Assembly (NCBI RefSeq): GCF_026988655.1
Contig: NZ_JALSKT010000049.1
Coordinates: 1-64,000, forward strand
DNA length: 64,000 nucleotides
Source: Sulfurimonas sp.
GTDB lineage: Bacteria > Campylobacterota > Campylobacteria > Campylobacterales > Sulfurimonadaceae
Reading direction: 5' to 3'
The notes beneath the pieces are model-generated. The model had not been told where the DNA came from. It ran no database searches and saw nothing but the letters and a program-made list of their open reading frames with translations. The translations under genes were made by a program, and so were the position numbers. How positions within the stretch are numbered: the first letter of the stretch is position 1; every line of letters starts with the position of its first letter. Shown here in pieces: positions 7,782 through 16,551 of this stretch.

Positions 7782-9161
7782 TTATACCTTTCCTTCGATT
7801 ACTAGCTCACCATTTGGTTTACGGTCTAATTGAGAGCGAATCTGCACGTGGGTGATTTTTCCATCTTTTTCAACTTTCCAGCTTTCAACTGCATTTCTAT
7901 GGTAAACAGCTTCAACTCCAACTTTTAATGTTTCTTCATCAATTGTAGGTTGAATATATCCAGCATCATCCATAGCACGAGAAGTTAAAATAAGCTCTTG
8001 ACCTTTTTTGTATGTATGCATGTAGCTCCAACGAGTCCAACATTTAGGAAGTACTAAACCTTTAAGTTTTGCTTCTACATAATTGTTTCCACCATCAAAT
8101 GATATATCTACACCAGTGATTGTACCCATTCCTGACCATGCAAGACCTTCGATTTCAACGATGTCTCCATCTTCTAAATCTGTCCAGTCAATTTCTGGAG
8201 ATGGAGAAGTAACAGTAGAGTTTACTTCATTTGCATAGAAATGTTGTATAGCTTTTCCAGTTGGCTTTAAAACTGTATATTTTGAAGTTTCTTCTTTACA
8301 GTACCAAGGCTCGCTAGCAAAGTCTAAACGACGAAGCCATTTCACACATAAGTTACCTTCCCAACCTGGAACAAGTAAACGTACAGGATAGCCTTGTTCT
8401 GGGCGTAATGCTTCACCATTTTGTCCCCATACAATCATTGCATCGTCAAGAACTTTATCAATAGGAATGGTTCTTCCCATTTTTGATGAGTCTCCACCCT
8501 CTGCAAGCATCCAGTTAGCTTCAGGTTTTAAGCCTAAGTCTTCAAGAATTGTTTTTACATATACACCAGTCCACTCTGCACAAGACATAAATCCTTTTGC
8601 AAACTGTAATGAGTTATATTGAGGGCCTCTCCACTCTTGTCCACCATTTGCAGGACACTCGATAAAGTGAGTACGCGTAACACTTGGGTAACGCTTGAGT
8701 TGTTTCATAGTTAACACAATGGGTTTTTCAACTAAACCTGTAATCATTAGTCTGTGTTCATTAGGGTCGATATGTGCTACACCACCGTGTGAACGACTAA
8801 AGAAAAGTCCATTAGGTGTAATAATACCGCTTGATTCATGTATAGGTGTTACAGCAATTGATGCTCTATAGTTACCTGAAGCAAGAAGTTTTGTATATCT
8901 TCGTGTTACATTATGCTCATATTTTGAAGGCATTCCATACAAGTTTTTAGTAACAGGATCCCCCCACGCTGTTCCCCATTTCTGGGGTTCCATAATTGCG
9001 GGATCATCTGCTTTTGCTTCTGAAGAAAGAAGTGAAGTTCCAGCTAAGGCAGTTACAGATAAAGCTGCTGTTTTTCTGAAAAAATCTCTTCTTCCATTAA
9101 TGTTGGAATCTTCATCATTAGATGCTGATTCTAAATCTTGCTGAGATTTTTTTATATCCAT
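7782..9161 (-). CDS. soxC: SoxC, molybdenum subunit of sulfur dehydrogenase
   Basis: 459 aa from the ATG at 9161, chosen because TAAAGGAGAAAAT precedes it; a longer reading frame upstream lacks this. A Tat signal with R24-R25 (GRRDFFRK) exports the folded Moco protein. The sulfite-oxidase fold is visible, with the cofactor cysteine in FIECPANGGQEWRG and a C-terminal dimerisation domain. With SoxD it oxidises sulfane sulfur on SoxY, letting thiosulfate go to sulfate without sulfur globules. First gene of soxCDYZ; promoter at 9284-9289. Confidence 0.95.
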   Translation of the reverse strand: MDIKKSQQDLESASNDEDSNINGRRDFFRKTAALSVTALAGTSLLSSEAKADDPAIMEPQKWGTAWGDPVTKNLYGMPSKYEHNVTRRYTKLLASGNYRASIAVTPIHESSGIITPNGLFFSRSHGGVAHIDPNEHRLMITGLVEKPIVLTMKQLKRYPSVTRTHFIECPANGGQEWRGPQYNSLQFAKGFMSCAEWTGVYVKTILEDLGLKPEANWMLAEGGDSSKMGRTIPIDKVLDDAMIVWGQNGEALRPEQGYPVRLLVPGWEGNLCVKWLRRLDFASEPWYCKEETSKYTVLKPTGKAIQHFYANEVNSTVTSPSPEIDWTDLEDGDIVEIEGLAWSGMGTITGVDISFDGGNNYVEAKLKGLVLPKCWTRWSYMHTYKKGQELILTSRAMDDAGYIQPTIDEETLKVGVEAVYHRNAVESWKVEKDGKITHVQIRSQLDRKPNGELVIEGKV

Positions 9162-9283
9162 ATTTTCTCCTTTACTTAGATTGTCGTTTATTATTTTAAA
9201 TAAAATCATTTCTTTGGATTTCAAAGATTTTTACGTTTGTATTGTGCCATTTTATGGTTAATAAAATTTTTCAGGCAGGTATC

Positions 9284-9289
9284 ATTATA
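9284..9289 (-). promoter_or_regulatory. probable -10 box of soxCDYZ
   Basis: On the minus strand this reads TATAAT, about 120 bases before the soxC ATG at 9161. The region 9162-9430 holds no gene and is very AT-rich, leaving space for regulatory binding. No operator was recognised. Confidence 0.45.
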
Positions 9290-9430
9290 CATAAAAATGA
9301 GATACAAATGTGATAATAAGCTTAGAAAAAGAGAATATGGTTACTTAATGAAACAGTAATAAGAAATAATTTTTTTTAATATTGCATAGAAAAATAAAAA
9401 AGATTATTGACAATTATAAATAAATTATTC

Positions 9431-9724
9431 TTATGCTTGGATTATGCCTAACATAAGATAGCAATCATTTTCTTTATCGAAATAAAAAGGGATTATGAAC
9501 CCTTGATGTGTGATATCTTTAATGTTTTCATCATCAAAATAGATGGATTTTTTGAACTTTTTAGCTTTTGTGGGTGCATTAATGATGATAGTATCAAGAT
9601 ACATTTTGAAATTTTTAGTTGCTGCATAGTCTTCCTCTACAAATGTACTAAGGATTTCTTGTAGCTGCGTTTGAAAAAGGTCTGTGCAGAGGATATTCAC
9701 GATTGCTCTTTTTCTTTTAACCAT
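9431..9724 (-). CDS. small RelE/ParE-like toxin candidate
   Basis: 97 aa from MVKRKRAIVNIL. The length, the basic N-terminus, the helical middle (LFQTQLQEILSTFVEEDYAA) and the beta-rich end (KSIYFDDENIKDITHQGF, then the FYFDKENDCYLMLGI strand) resemble RelE/ParE-superfamily toxins, but no catalytic residue is certain. It overlaps the preceding small gene by 28 bases, a typical toxin-antitoxin arrangement. It contains an AAACGCAG motif (9665-9672). It could instead be a small conserved protein of unknown function. Confidence 0.55.
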   Translation of the reverse strand: MVKRKRAIVNILCTDLFQTQLQEILSTFVEEDYAATKNFKMYLDTIIINAPTKAKKFKKSIYFDDENIKDITHQGFIIPFYFDKENDCYLMLGIIQA

Positions 9725-9843
9725 GCACTCATCTCTTGGGAGCATGGATAGAACTCTTTTGCAGAGTTCTTATCTTGTAAATATTTTTCTAGAGCTTCTT
9801 GCATAGCTTGGCGTGCATTTGTATCTATTTTTTTTTCACTCAC
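9697..9843 (-). CDS. 48-aa antitoxin-like protein upstream of the toxin candidate
   Basis: A short frame reading MSEKKIDTNARQAMQEALEK and ending WLKEKEQS, with a GTG start two bases after the stop codon of the DUF2231 gene. It is hydrophilic and helical, and its 3' end overlaps the next gene by 28 bases. Size, order and overlap suggest an antitoxin. There is no clear DNA-binding domain, so it may only neutralise. The coding call rests on the tight packing and on codons continuing without a stop. Confidence 0.5.
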   Translation of the reverse strand: MSEKKIDTNARQAMQEALEKYLQDKNSAKEFYPCSQEMSAWLKEKEQS

Positions 9844-9845
9844 GA

Positions 9846-10448
9846 TTATTCTTCATCCTCAGATTCGTTTTCTTCTTTTGGTTCATTTCCATAAATAGCA
9901 TCTACTTCTTCTGAGAGAGATGTTATAGTGTCAATTGCATCTTCATAGATTTCTACTTTTGCTTCATCTTCATCCTCTTCCTCAGCAGTTGCAACAGCTT
10001 CGTTGAGTGTGCTTTCTATCATATAGGCTTTAAATGGCATACCATAGTTGTAAACTATCTCTCCCCCATGTTTCCCTTGTAAAAGTGTCGTTGCAGTAGC
10101 ACCAAGCAATAAAACTATTGATAAAACTTCGAGTGCATAACTTTTCATTTTACAGCCAATGATTTTAAGTATGGCTATGATACTGAGGGCAATTGCAAGA
10201 TAAAAACCAAGCTCTTTATGTTCAAGAAGCTCATGTTTACCTGCCTCACTGAGATAATCAATAATCTGTGGACCAGCTTGATTTCCGGTATACCACGCTG
10301 CAATCATGGCTAGTGCAGCAAAAAGTGTTACTCTTGAAGAAATTTTCGACATGCTTTCGCTTTTGCTAACCATATACGCTAGTCCAAAAACTGAAGCTAC
10401 AATTGGAAGTACCATCGCAAAATGGGCAGTGGCTGGGTGAATCATCAT
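9846..10448 (-). CDS. DUF2231-type membrane protein
   Basis: 200 aa. It begins MMIHPATAHFAMVLPI, with two histidines typical of DUF2231 membrane proteins, followed by four membrane segments in the first 120 residues. A very acidic tail follows (EEEDEDEAK, then EEENESEDEE-like). The start has AAAGGATTCACT before the ATG. Family function is not established; the paired histidines have prompted the idea of haem binding, which is inference here. It is followed directly by the small toxin/antitoxin-like pair. Confidence 0.75.
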   Translation of the reverse strand: MMIHPATAHFAMVLPIVASVFGLAYMVSKSESMSKISSRVTLFAALAMIAAWYTGNQAGPQIIDYLSEAGKHELLEHKELGFYLAIALSIIAILKIIGCKMKSYALEVLSIVLLLGATATTLLQGKHGGEIVYNYGMPFKAYMIESTLNEAVATAEEEDEDEAKVEIYEDAIDTITSLSEEVDAIYGNEPKEENESEDEE

Positions 10449-10538
10449 AGTGAATCCTTTGAGTTATGTAAAATTTGAAATTATATTACTGTGATTAAAG
10501 TAATAAGCTTCTTAAATATAATAATCTCTAATTTTAAT

Positions 10539-11582
10539 TTATTTTTTGTCCATAGCATCTTTAGCTGATTTTAATGCTGTTCCTAATGCGTCTCGAGCAA
10601 TTTCCCAAGCCTGTACTCCCATACGTTTTGCTTCTTTTGCTTGTGGTGACTGTAAAGCAGAATCTGCTTTTTTGACTGCAGTTTTTGCCAGATTAGAAAA
10701 TTTATTTCTTATGATATCTGCTGTTTCTTTAGAAAGCAGTACTAGTTCTTCTAAGTCGTAGCGCATATCTTTTTGAATATCTAGAAGTACTTTACGTAGA
10801 ACACTTGAAGTATCTGTAGCCTGCGTGATTATAATTTGAGAAAACAGTGTGTCTGTTTGATTTAAATCTTCCACTATCGTATCATAATCTTCAATAAGAA
10901 TATGTTTGGCTTCGACTGGCATGAAAGCAAGGCGTTGTTTAAATCTGTCTATTGATTTTACAAGACCACTACGCATACCTTTGAGTGTTGGACGTAAAAT
11001 GTCATCTGCTTTGGTTGGTGTTGCGTCTGCTATATCTATAGCCGTTGCAAGAATGGTAGAAAGAATTTTTCTCACTCTGATTGTGTTGAGTGAACCTTCT
11101 TTGATCGATTCGTAAGTAACTTCTTTGATGACTTCTTTGATAGTATCATGCAGTTCATCACTCTCTTGATCTTTTTCAAGTGCTGTAATAATTGCTGATT
11201 CTACCATTTCACTAAGAATCTCATAAAGATCAATAGATTGCAGTTTAATTTGATGTAGCGTGGTTAAAGCTTTTTCATCTGTGATAAGTTTTTCTTCTAA
11301 AACATTAAAGATTTCATATTTTATCTCTTGAAGTTTTTCGGCTTTTTTCTCTAAACTGCGTTCTATCGCTTCTTTTTGTGCAAGAAGATCTTCTATTTCT
11401 GATTCAAGAGTTTTGGTCTCTTCTTCCACTATTGTAGATGTTATTGTCTTTAGTTCATCTTGTGAAAGTTTTTCAATCTCAAGATTTGCATCACTCACTG
11501 CGTGTTCAACTCTCTTTTGTATACTTTTATATCTATGATTATAAACTTTTTTTAGTGTTGCTTCAATCTCTTTTGCTTCCAT
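10539..11582 (-). CDS. large helical, coiled-coil protein of unknown function
   Basis: 347 aa from MEAKEIEATLKK; TAAGGAGAAAATC before this ATG rules out the longer upstream frame. It is almost entirely alpha-helical and charged, with a predicted coiled coil around residues 40-110 (EEETKTLESEIEDLLAQKEA and following) and Ala/Lys-rich amphipathic helices at the C-terminus. There is no signal peptide or membrane segment. I do not recognise a characterised domain. It lies downstream of the DUF493 gene on the same strand, 10 bases apart, so it is probably co-transcribed. Confidence 0.7.
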   Translation of the reverse strand: MEAKEIEATLKKVYNHRYKSIQKRVEHAVSDANLEIEKLSQDELKTITSTIVEEETKTLESEIEDLLAQKEAIERSLEKKAEKLQEIKYEIFNVLEEKLITDEKALTTLHQIKLQSIDLYEILSEMVESAIITALEKDQESDELHDTIKEVIKEVTYESIKEGSLNTIRVRKILSTILATAIDIADATPTKADDILRPTLKGMRSGLVKSIDRFKQRLAFMPVEAKHILIEDYDTIVEDLNQTDTLFSQIIITQATDTSSVLRKVLLDIQKDMRYDLEELVLLSKETADIIRNKFSNLAKTAVKKADSALQSPQAKEAKRMGVQAWEIARDALGTALKSAKDAMDKK

Positions 11583-11592
11583 GATTTTCTCC

Positions 11593-11868
11593 TTAAAGTA
11601 CCATTTTAATATCTTGATGTTTTTTGAGTGCATCAAATATAAATTGCCTATCGTCATCATTATATACAAGCATATCTAAGTTCATACTAACATATTTTCC
11701 GGTTTTAGAAGTATTTGAATCTGCAAGCTTGTGTTCCCTCTCATCCAAAACATCTTTGATGGCTTTTTGTAAAGCTTCCCTCTCACTTGCAATAACCTTA
11801 TAGCACCAGTTACAAGGATACTCAAGCTCAAGTTTTTTATCTTGTAGTTTATCGTTTAAAGTCTCCAC
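11593..11868 (-). CDS. DUF493 family (YbeD/HP0495-like) protein
   Basis: 91 aa. It matches the small DUF493 family: an early [10 protein letters not shown] strand and the later [20 protein letters not shown], giving an ACT-like ferredoxin fold. Family members are regulators of uncertain role. The CxxC in PCNWC is visible. It overlaps the 3' end of moaC by 20 bases, so it is translationally coupled to it. Confidence 0.8.
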   Translation of the reverse strand: METLNDKLQDKKLELEYPCNWCYKVIASEREALQKAIKDVLDEREHKLADSNTSKTGKYVSMNLDMLVYNDDDRQFIFDALKKHQDIKMVL

Positions 11869-12319
11869 TTTTCCCTCCTGATTTTGATTCTAGTTGTACA
11901 TTTTTGATGATCATCCCTTTATCGATGGCTTTGACCATGTCATAAATCGTCAACAGCCCAACACTTGCCCCTGTTAATGCTTCCATCTCTACACCTGTTT
12001 GTCCTGTGAGTTTCGCAGTCACTGTGAGCTTAAATCCGGGGAGCTCACCAAGCTCTTCGACATCGCAGTTAATCCCTGTAAGGTTGAGTGGATGACACAT
12101 TGGAATAAGATCACTTGTCTTTTTGGTACCCATAATTGCAGCAATAACTGCAGTTTGTAACACGGGCCCTTTTTTTGTCTTTTCAGTTACGATGGCGGCA
12201 TAAGCATCTTGGCTCATTTGTATTATACCACTTGCTACTGCTACTCTAGTTGTATTGCTTTTATCGCTTACATCAACCATTTTTGGGCGTTGATTTTCAT
12301 CTAAATGTGTTAGGTTCAT
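11849..12319 (-). CDS. moaC: cyclic pyranopterin monophosphate synthase
   Basis: 156 aa, normal for MoaC, which with MoaA makes cyclic pyranopterin monophosphate in the first stage of molybdenum-cofactor synthesis. Signatures are [15 protein letters not shown] and the C-terminal [22 protein letters not shown], with KAIDKGM after it. It sits between mobA and the DUF493 gene on the same strand. The product is needed by SoxC nearby, among others. Confidence 0.96.
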   Translation of the reverse strand: MNLTHLDENQRPKMVDVSDKSNTTRVAVASGIIQMSQDAYAAIVTEKTKKGPVLQTAVIAAIMGTKKTSDLIPMCHPLNLTGINCDVEELGELPGFKLTVTAKLTGQTGVEMEALTGASVGLLTIYDMVKAIDKGMIIKNVQLESKSGGKSGDFKR

Positions 12320-12372
12320 AAATTCTCTTTTTATATATAAAAATTACTGTTTTATATTATAGCAAAGAGCTG

Positions 12373-12954
12373 TTAACAATGACTTATAATTTTGAGGGCT
12401 TCTTGATATTCGTTTGGATGGTTGAGATTTGCGAAGGCATTTTTATTATCAAAATAGACAAAAGTTGTATTTGTATTTTTGAGTAAAAGACCGAGTTTGT
12501 GGTTGTTCTCATCAAGCATTTTCTCAAACTTAGGCAAAAGCGTACGAGAATAGATACCGCATAAGGGTTGCATGCCTTCTTGTGTTTGTGCAATCACTGC
12601 GTTTACATTTGTGTTATTCGAAAGGAGTAGCTTTTGAATTTCATCTTCGCCTACAAAAGGAGAGTCAACACTCAGGGCAAAAAAACGCTCTTCTTTGAGC
12701 TCTTTAAACGCAGTAACAAAGCCTAGTGTTGGTGCATAAATATCTAGCCCTTTTGCATCTTCTATAAACGCAGCTGGAAAATGAAATTTTGATTTGTCTT
12801 TACACGAGATGTAAACATTGCTAAAAAGTTTGGAGAGTCTGTTGTACTGGTATTGTGTTAGAGTGTCAAAGTCTGCAAAGGGGAGAAGTGCTTTATCTTC
12901 TCCCATGCGACTGCTTTTGCCACCTGCAAAGATGACACAGGGGATAGAAAACAT
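12373..12954 (-). CDS. mobA: molybdenum cofactor guanylyltransferase
   Basis: 193 aa, the MobA size. It attaches GMP to molybdopterin to form Mo-bis-MGD. The nucleotide-binding N-terminus FAGGKSSRMGEDKALLPF and the later SVDSPFVGEDE metal site are clear. It begins one base after the OmpA-family gene ends and is followed by moaC. Three AAACGCAG motifs fall inside it (12597, 12706, 12766), in both orientations. Unlike DMSO-reductase enzymes, SoxC normally uses MPT-type Moco, so MobA more likely serves other enzymes. Confidence 0.93.
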   Translation of the reverse strand: MFSIPCVIFAGGKSSRMGEDKALLPFADFDTLTQYQYNRLSKLFSNVYISCKDKSKFHFPAAFIEDAKGLDIYAPTLGFVTAFKELKEERFFALSVDSPFVGEDEIQKLLLSNNTNVNAVIAQTQEGMQPLCGIYSRTLLPKFEKMLDENNHKLGLLLKNTNTTFVYFDNKNAFANLNHPNEYQEALKIISHC

Positions 12955-12955
12955 A

Positions 12956-14173
12956 TTAGTTTCTAGTAAGCTCGGCTTCTATTCTTCTGTTTTTTGCACG
13001 ACCTTCTTCACTTGCATTGTCTGCTACAGGATTTGCTTCACCCATACCAACTGAAGAGAGTTGTGAAGGATTGACACCTCTTTGGATAAGAAGTTTTTTC
13101 ACTTCATCTGCTCTTTTTTGAGAAAGTTTTTGGTTGTAAGCTTCGCTTCCTCTGCTATCTGTAAAACCAACTATTTTTGCACTATAGTTTGTATATGTTT
13201 TTAGAAATTTAGCATATTTACCTAGGTTTGCAAAAGAGTTCTCTTTTACATGAAATGAGTTGTTTTCAAAGCTTACATTAAGTGTAATACTTTTTGGACA
13301 ACCATCACTGTTAACAGCCTCACCCACTTCTGTGTTAGGGCAGATATCATTTGCATTTAAGACACCATCATTATCCATATCTTCTTTACATCCATGCGCA
13401 TCAACTTTTGTATTTGCTGGAGTATTCGCACAAGTATCTAAGCTGTCAATTACACCGTCATTATCACTATCTTTTACAAGTGTACAACCTACTGCGTTTA
13501 CTTCCGTATCTGCTGGAGTATTTGCACACTCATCTTTAGAATTTACAACACCATCATTGTCATCATCAAGCTCAGCAACAACTACTGGAGCTACCTGAAT
13601 AGTCTCTTCAACTATGATTTTTTCTTTGATGATACTCTTTTGTGCTTGTGCTCCAAAAGAGTAACTTAATCCTACAAGTGTCATAAGGTTACTGTCTGCA
13701 TTTCCCGCATTTTGGTGTGCTACTTTTGCCATATAGATAGCTTCAAGTTTTAAAGCTAAGTTGTCTGTTAGATCAACTTTCGCTCCAGCACCAGCATCAA
13801 CAAAAAAACCAGTTTGGTTTGCACGGTTTTCATCACTTATGTTTTCAATACCAAGACCAAGTTTTGCAAATGGCGTGAAAAAATCTTGTTTTGCATATTC
13901 ATAAACACCGTTAAAAGCACCACGAACTATGTTTGTTTCGCCATTACCTTTGTAATCTGGTCTAGCATAAAAAAGAGAAAATTCAGGACTGATTTTTGAT
14001 GTAGGCGTGTTAAATTGTAGTTCAAGTCCACCTGTAAGATAACCATCATTTTTGATATCTAAGTTACCCTCAGCAAAGTTATAACCTATCATTGGAGAAA
14101 GTTCATATTTGTAGTCGTTTGCAAAAGACGCAGTTGTCAGCATAAGCGCTGGAATAAGTAGAAGTTTTTTCAT
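12956..14173 (-). CDS. OmpA-family outer membrane protein with thrombospondin type 3 repeats
   Basis: 405 aa. Signal peptide MKKLLLIPALMLTTASFA; an eight-strand beta-barrel-like domain to about residue 180; three calcium-binding thrombospondin type 3 repeats (DDDNDGVVNSKDECANTP, DSDNDGVIDSLDTCANTP, DMDNDGVLNANDICPNTE); then a peptidoglycan-binding OmpA domain (VGFTDSRGSEAYNQKLSQKR...NRRIEAEL). It should anchor the outer membrane to the cell wall. The repeats explain the local repetition at 13300-13560. The ribosome binding site AAAGGAAAAAC is clear. Confidence 0.93.
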   Translation of the reverse strand: MKKLLLIPALMLTTASFANDYKYELSPMIGYNFAEGNLDIKNDGYLTGGLELQFNTPTSKISPEFSLFYARPDYKGNGETNIVRGAFNGVYEYAKQDFFTPFAKLGLGIENISDENRANQTGFFVDAGAGAKVDLTDNLALKLEAIYMAKVAHQNAGNADSNLMTLVGLSYSFGAQAQKSIIKEKIIVEETIQVAPVVVAELDDDNDGVVNSKDECANTPADTEVNAVGCTLVKDSDNDGVIDSLDTCANTPANTKVDAHGCKEDMDNDGVLNANDICPNTEVGEAVNSDGCPKSITLNVSFENNSFHVKENSFANLGKYAKFLKTYTNYSAKIVGFTDSRGSEAYNQKLSQKRADEVKKLLIQRGVNPSQLSSVGMGEANPVADNASEEGRAKNRRIEAELTRN

Positions 14174-14198
14174 GTAGTTTTTCCTTTTGTTTGTTTAA

Positions 14199-15458
14199 TT
14201 ATCTTGGGTCTGTAATATAACCACTAATAGCAGAAGCAGCAGCTACTGCTGAATTTGCCAAATACACTTTAGAAGAGCGACTTCCCATACGACCGACAAA
14301 GTTTCTGTTTGTCGTACTGATAGCTACTTCTTCATCACCTAAAATTCCCATGTATCCACCAAGACAAGCACCACAAGTAGGATTACTAACAACCCCACCA
14401 GCATCAACGATGATATCGATATACCCTAAGTGATTTGCATCACGAAGAATTTTTTGTGTTCCTGGTGTTACAATGAGACGTACATCTGGATGTACCTTGT
14501 GTCCTTTGAGTATCTCAGCGGCCACTTTTAAATCTGCTAAACGTCCGTTTGTACAGCTTCCAATGAAGGCTTGATCTACTTTGATATGATCTTTTACTGC
14601 TTGATTGACTGAATGCCCATTTGATGGTAAAAATGGATAAGCAATAACAGGATCAAGATTTGCAACATCGATTTCTAATACTTGAACGTACTCAGCATCT
14701 TCGTCAGAGTAGTGGATACGAGGTTCTCGAGCGAGATTTTTATCTGCTAAAAATTCTGCTGTAATTTCATCATAGGCAACGATGCCATTTTTTGCACCTG
14801 CTTCGATGGCCATGTTACACATAGAAAATCTGTCATCCATTGTAAGATGCTCAATCGTACTTCCTGTAAACTCTAGCGTTTTATAAAGTGCGCCATCCAC
14901 GCCGATTAGGCGAATAATTTCAAGGATAATATCTTTCCCTGTTGTGAATTTTTCTGGTTTTCCTGAGAGTACCACTTTGATAGACTCGGGAACTTTAAAC
15001 CAGTTTCCTCCGCTAATCATAGCAAATGCAAGGTCAGTTGAACCCATACCCGTTGAAAATGCTCCAAGTGCACCATGGGTACAAGTGTGTGAATCCGCAC
15101 CGATGATGACATCACCTGGAACAATAAGACCTTTTTCAGGTAAAAGAGCGTGCTCAATTCCCATGTCATGTTCATCAAAATAGTTTTTTAGCTCATGCTT
15201 TTTTGCAAAATCACGAGAGATTCTTGCTTGGTTAGCTGAAGCTATATCTTTTGCAGGAATAAAGTGGTCAAGAACAATAGAAAAACCATCAGGATTAGCA
15301 AGTTTTTGTGCACCACTATCTTCAAATGCTTTGATAGAAATAGGAGTAGTTATATCGTTTCCGATAACCATATCGATGTCGCAGCGAATGATTTCACCCG
15401 CTTTTACTTCACGACCAATATGTTGTGAGAATATTTTTTCAGTTATAGTTTGACCCAT
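14199..15458 (-). CDS. leuC: 3-isopropylmalate dehydratase large subunit
   Basis: 419 aa, the shorter LeuC/homoaconitase type common in Campylobacterota. It isomerises isopropylmalate in leucine synthesis with a [4Fe-4S] cluster. The cluster cysteines lie in GSCTNGR and PTCGACLGG, and GADSHTCTHGALGAF is conserved. The partner LeuD is not in this window. A -10 box lies at 15495-15500 and AAGAGGTTC precedes the ATG. A homoaconitase-like role cannot be excluded from sequence alone. Confidence 0.9.
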   Translation of the reverse strand: MGQTITEKIFSQHIGREVKAGEIIRCDIDMVIGNDITTPISIKAFEDSGAQKLANPDGFSIVLDHFIPAKDIASANQARISRDFAKKHELKNYFDEHDMGIEHALLPEKGLIVPGDVIIGADSHTCTHGALGAFSTGMGSTDLAFAMISGGNWFKVPESIKVVLSGKPEKFTTGKDIILEIIRLIGVDGALYKTLEFTGSTIEHLTMDDRFSMCNMAIEAGAKNGIVAYDEITAEFLADKNLAREPRIHYSDEDAEYVQVLEIDVANLDPVIAYPFLPSNGHSVNQAVKDHIKVDQAFIGSCTNGRLADLKVAAEILKGHKVHPDVRLIVTPGTQKILRDANHLGYIDIIVDAGGVVSNPTCGACLGGYMGILGDEEVAISTTNRNFVGRMGSRSSKVYLANSAVAAASAISGYITDPR

Positions 15459-15494
15459 TATGGTGAACCTCTTATAATATATTTTAATCGGGAG

Positions 15495-15500
15495 ATTATA
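15495..15500 (-). promoter_or_regulatory. probable -10 box of leuC
   Basis: Reads TATAAT on the minus strand, 36 bases before the leuC ATG at 15458, in the gap between leuC and the cytochrome gene. Confidence 0.45.
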
Positions 15501-15524
15501 TCATAAGAGATTTAAAGAGAGTTT

Positions 15525-16223
15525 TTACTTCTTCTGTTTATTGTTTTTTTTAATTTGCGTTGCTACATAATGTGCTACGGATTTTAACTGTATGTCGTTA
15601 TATCTTTTTTTCCATGAGGGCATATCATTTTTTGCTGTTCCCCAAAACTTACCACCAAATTTTGCATATAAAAAGATTTGTTTTTCACTTAAGAGGATTT
15701 TTTGTAGATTATATGGGTAGATAAAATTTTGGTTTGATTTTGATTGCTCAACATAGTCACTTTCACCATTGCCTGATACACCATGACACTTGCCACACTT
15801 ACGTTGAAAGATTTTTTTACCGACTTTCATCATCTCTTGTCTATCTTTTTCCTCAAGTTGTGCAGATTCCTTTAAAAGGTTTTCTACTCTCTTATCTCTA
15901 TGAGAATTAAAAGTTTTAGAAACATAATGAGCAACTGCTTTTATCTGAATATCACTATAAACATATTTAAATGTTGGCATGATATCTGCGTGAGAACCAT
16001 ATGCATGTGCGCCATATTTGATGATTTTGTAGGCTTGGGTTTCTGTTAGGATACTTTTAGATAAGATTCTTGGTTTTACAACAAGTTTCATATCGTTTTG
16101 AGAGTTTCCATCTATGCCATGGCAGGAGATGCATGTTGTTTTATATATCGTCTCCCCTAGTGCATATTGTGACTGTGCCGCAAAGGCGAAAGTAGCTAAA
16201 AGCGCTAAGAGGAGTAGTTTCAT
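15525..16223 (-). CDS. dihaem cytochrome c
   Basis: 232 aa. Signal peptide MKLLLLALLATFAFA, then two class I cytochrome c domains: CISCHGIDG (about residue 31) and CGKCHGVSG (about residue 140). Each is followed by a distal methionine region (DIMPTFKYVYSD and NDMPSWKKRYND). It is a periplasmic electron carrier, probably related to cytochrome c553/cbb3-associated types. It is the third gene after the dihaem peroxidase and cupredoxin, with gaps of 4 and 21 bases, so the three probably form one redox unit. Confidence 0.85.
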   Translation of the reverse strand: MKLLLLALLATFAFAAQSQYALGETIYKTTCISCHGIDGNSQNDMKLVVKPRILSKSILTETQAYKIIKYGAHAYGSHADIMPTFKYVYSDIQIKAVAHYVSKTFNSHRDKRVENLLKESAQLEEKDRQEMMKVGKKIFQRKCGKCHGVSGNGESDYVEQSKSNQNFIYPYNLQKILLSEKQIFLYAKFGGKFWGTAKNDMPSWKKRYNDIQLKSVAHYVATQIKKNNKQKK

Positions 16224-16227
16224 AGGC

Positions 16228-16530
16228 TTATTTTGCTGTAACTTCTAAAAGCATATTTGGGTGGATCGCACACTCTACACTAAATTGACCTGGTGCTTTG
16301 ATAGTTACAGTTTTTTTTGTTCCTGATGCTTGCATACCAATATCAAATTCATTTGCTTCATCATCTGTGTAGGTATTATGAGCAAAAGGATCAGAGTTTA
16401 AAAAAGTAAGTGTATCACCTACTTTTACTGTTACTTCATGAGGAATAAAAGTTTTTCCTTTTTGATTTATCACATGGTCTGCTCCAAAGAGAGAGGCTAC
16501 TAAGAGTGTTGCTAGTGCTATTTTTTTCAT
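16228..16530 (-). CDS. cupredoxin (type 1 copper protein)
   Basis: 100 aa. A signal peptide ends at about residue 16-17 (VASLFGA). Ligands of a type 1 copper site are visible: H51 in FAHNTY, then C87, H90 and M93 in ECAIHPNM. The C-x2-H-x2-M spacing is that of amicyanin rather than plastocyanin. It is a periplasmic electron carrier lying between a MauG/CCP-type dihaem protein and a dihaem cytochrome c, which suggests electron transfer with them. Confidence 0.85.
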   Translation of the reverse strand: MKKIALATLLVASLFGADHVINQKGKTFIPHEVTVKVGDTLTFLNSDPFAHNTYTDDEANEFDIGMQASGTKKTVTIKAPGQFSVECAIHPNMLLEVTAK

Positions 16531-16551
16531 ATTTATTATCCTTTGTTGTTT

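Noticed and set aside
13300-13560. Regular repetition that could suggest a repeat array or CRISPR
   Set aside because: It encodes thrombospondin type 3 repeats within the OmpA-family protein, in frame and with diverged DNA.
14199-15458. Aconitase or homoaconitase instead of LeuC
   Set aside because: Length and cluster motifs fit the short LeuC group; homoaconitase is in the same family, but a lysine-AAA pathway is not expected here. Kept as LeuC with the caveat noted.
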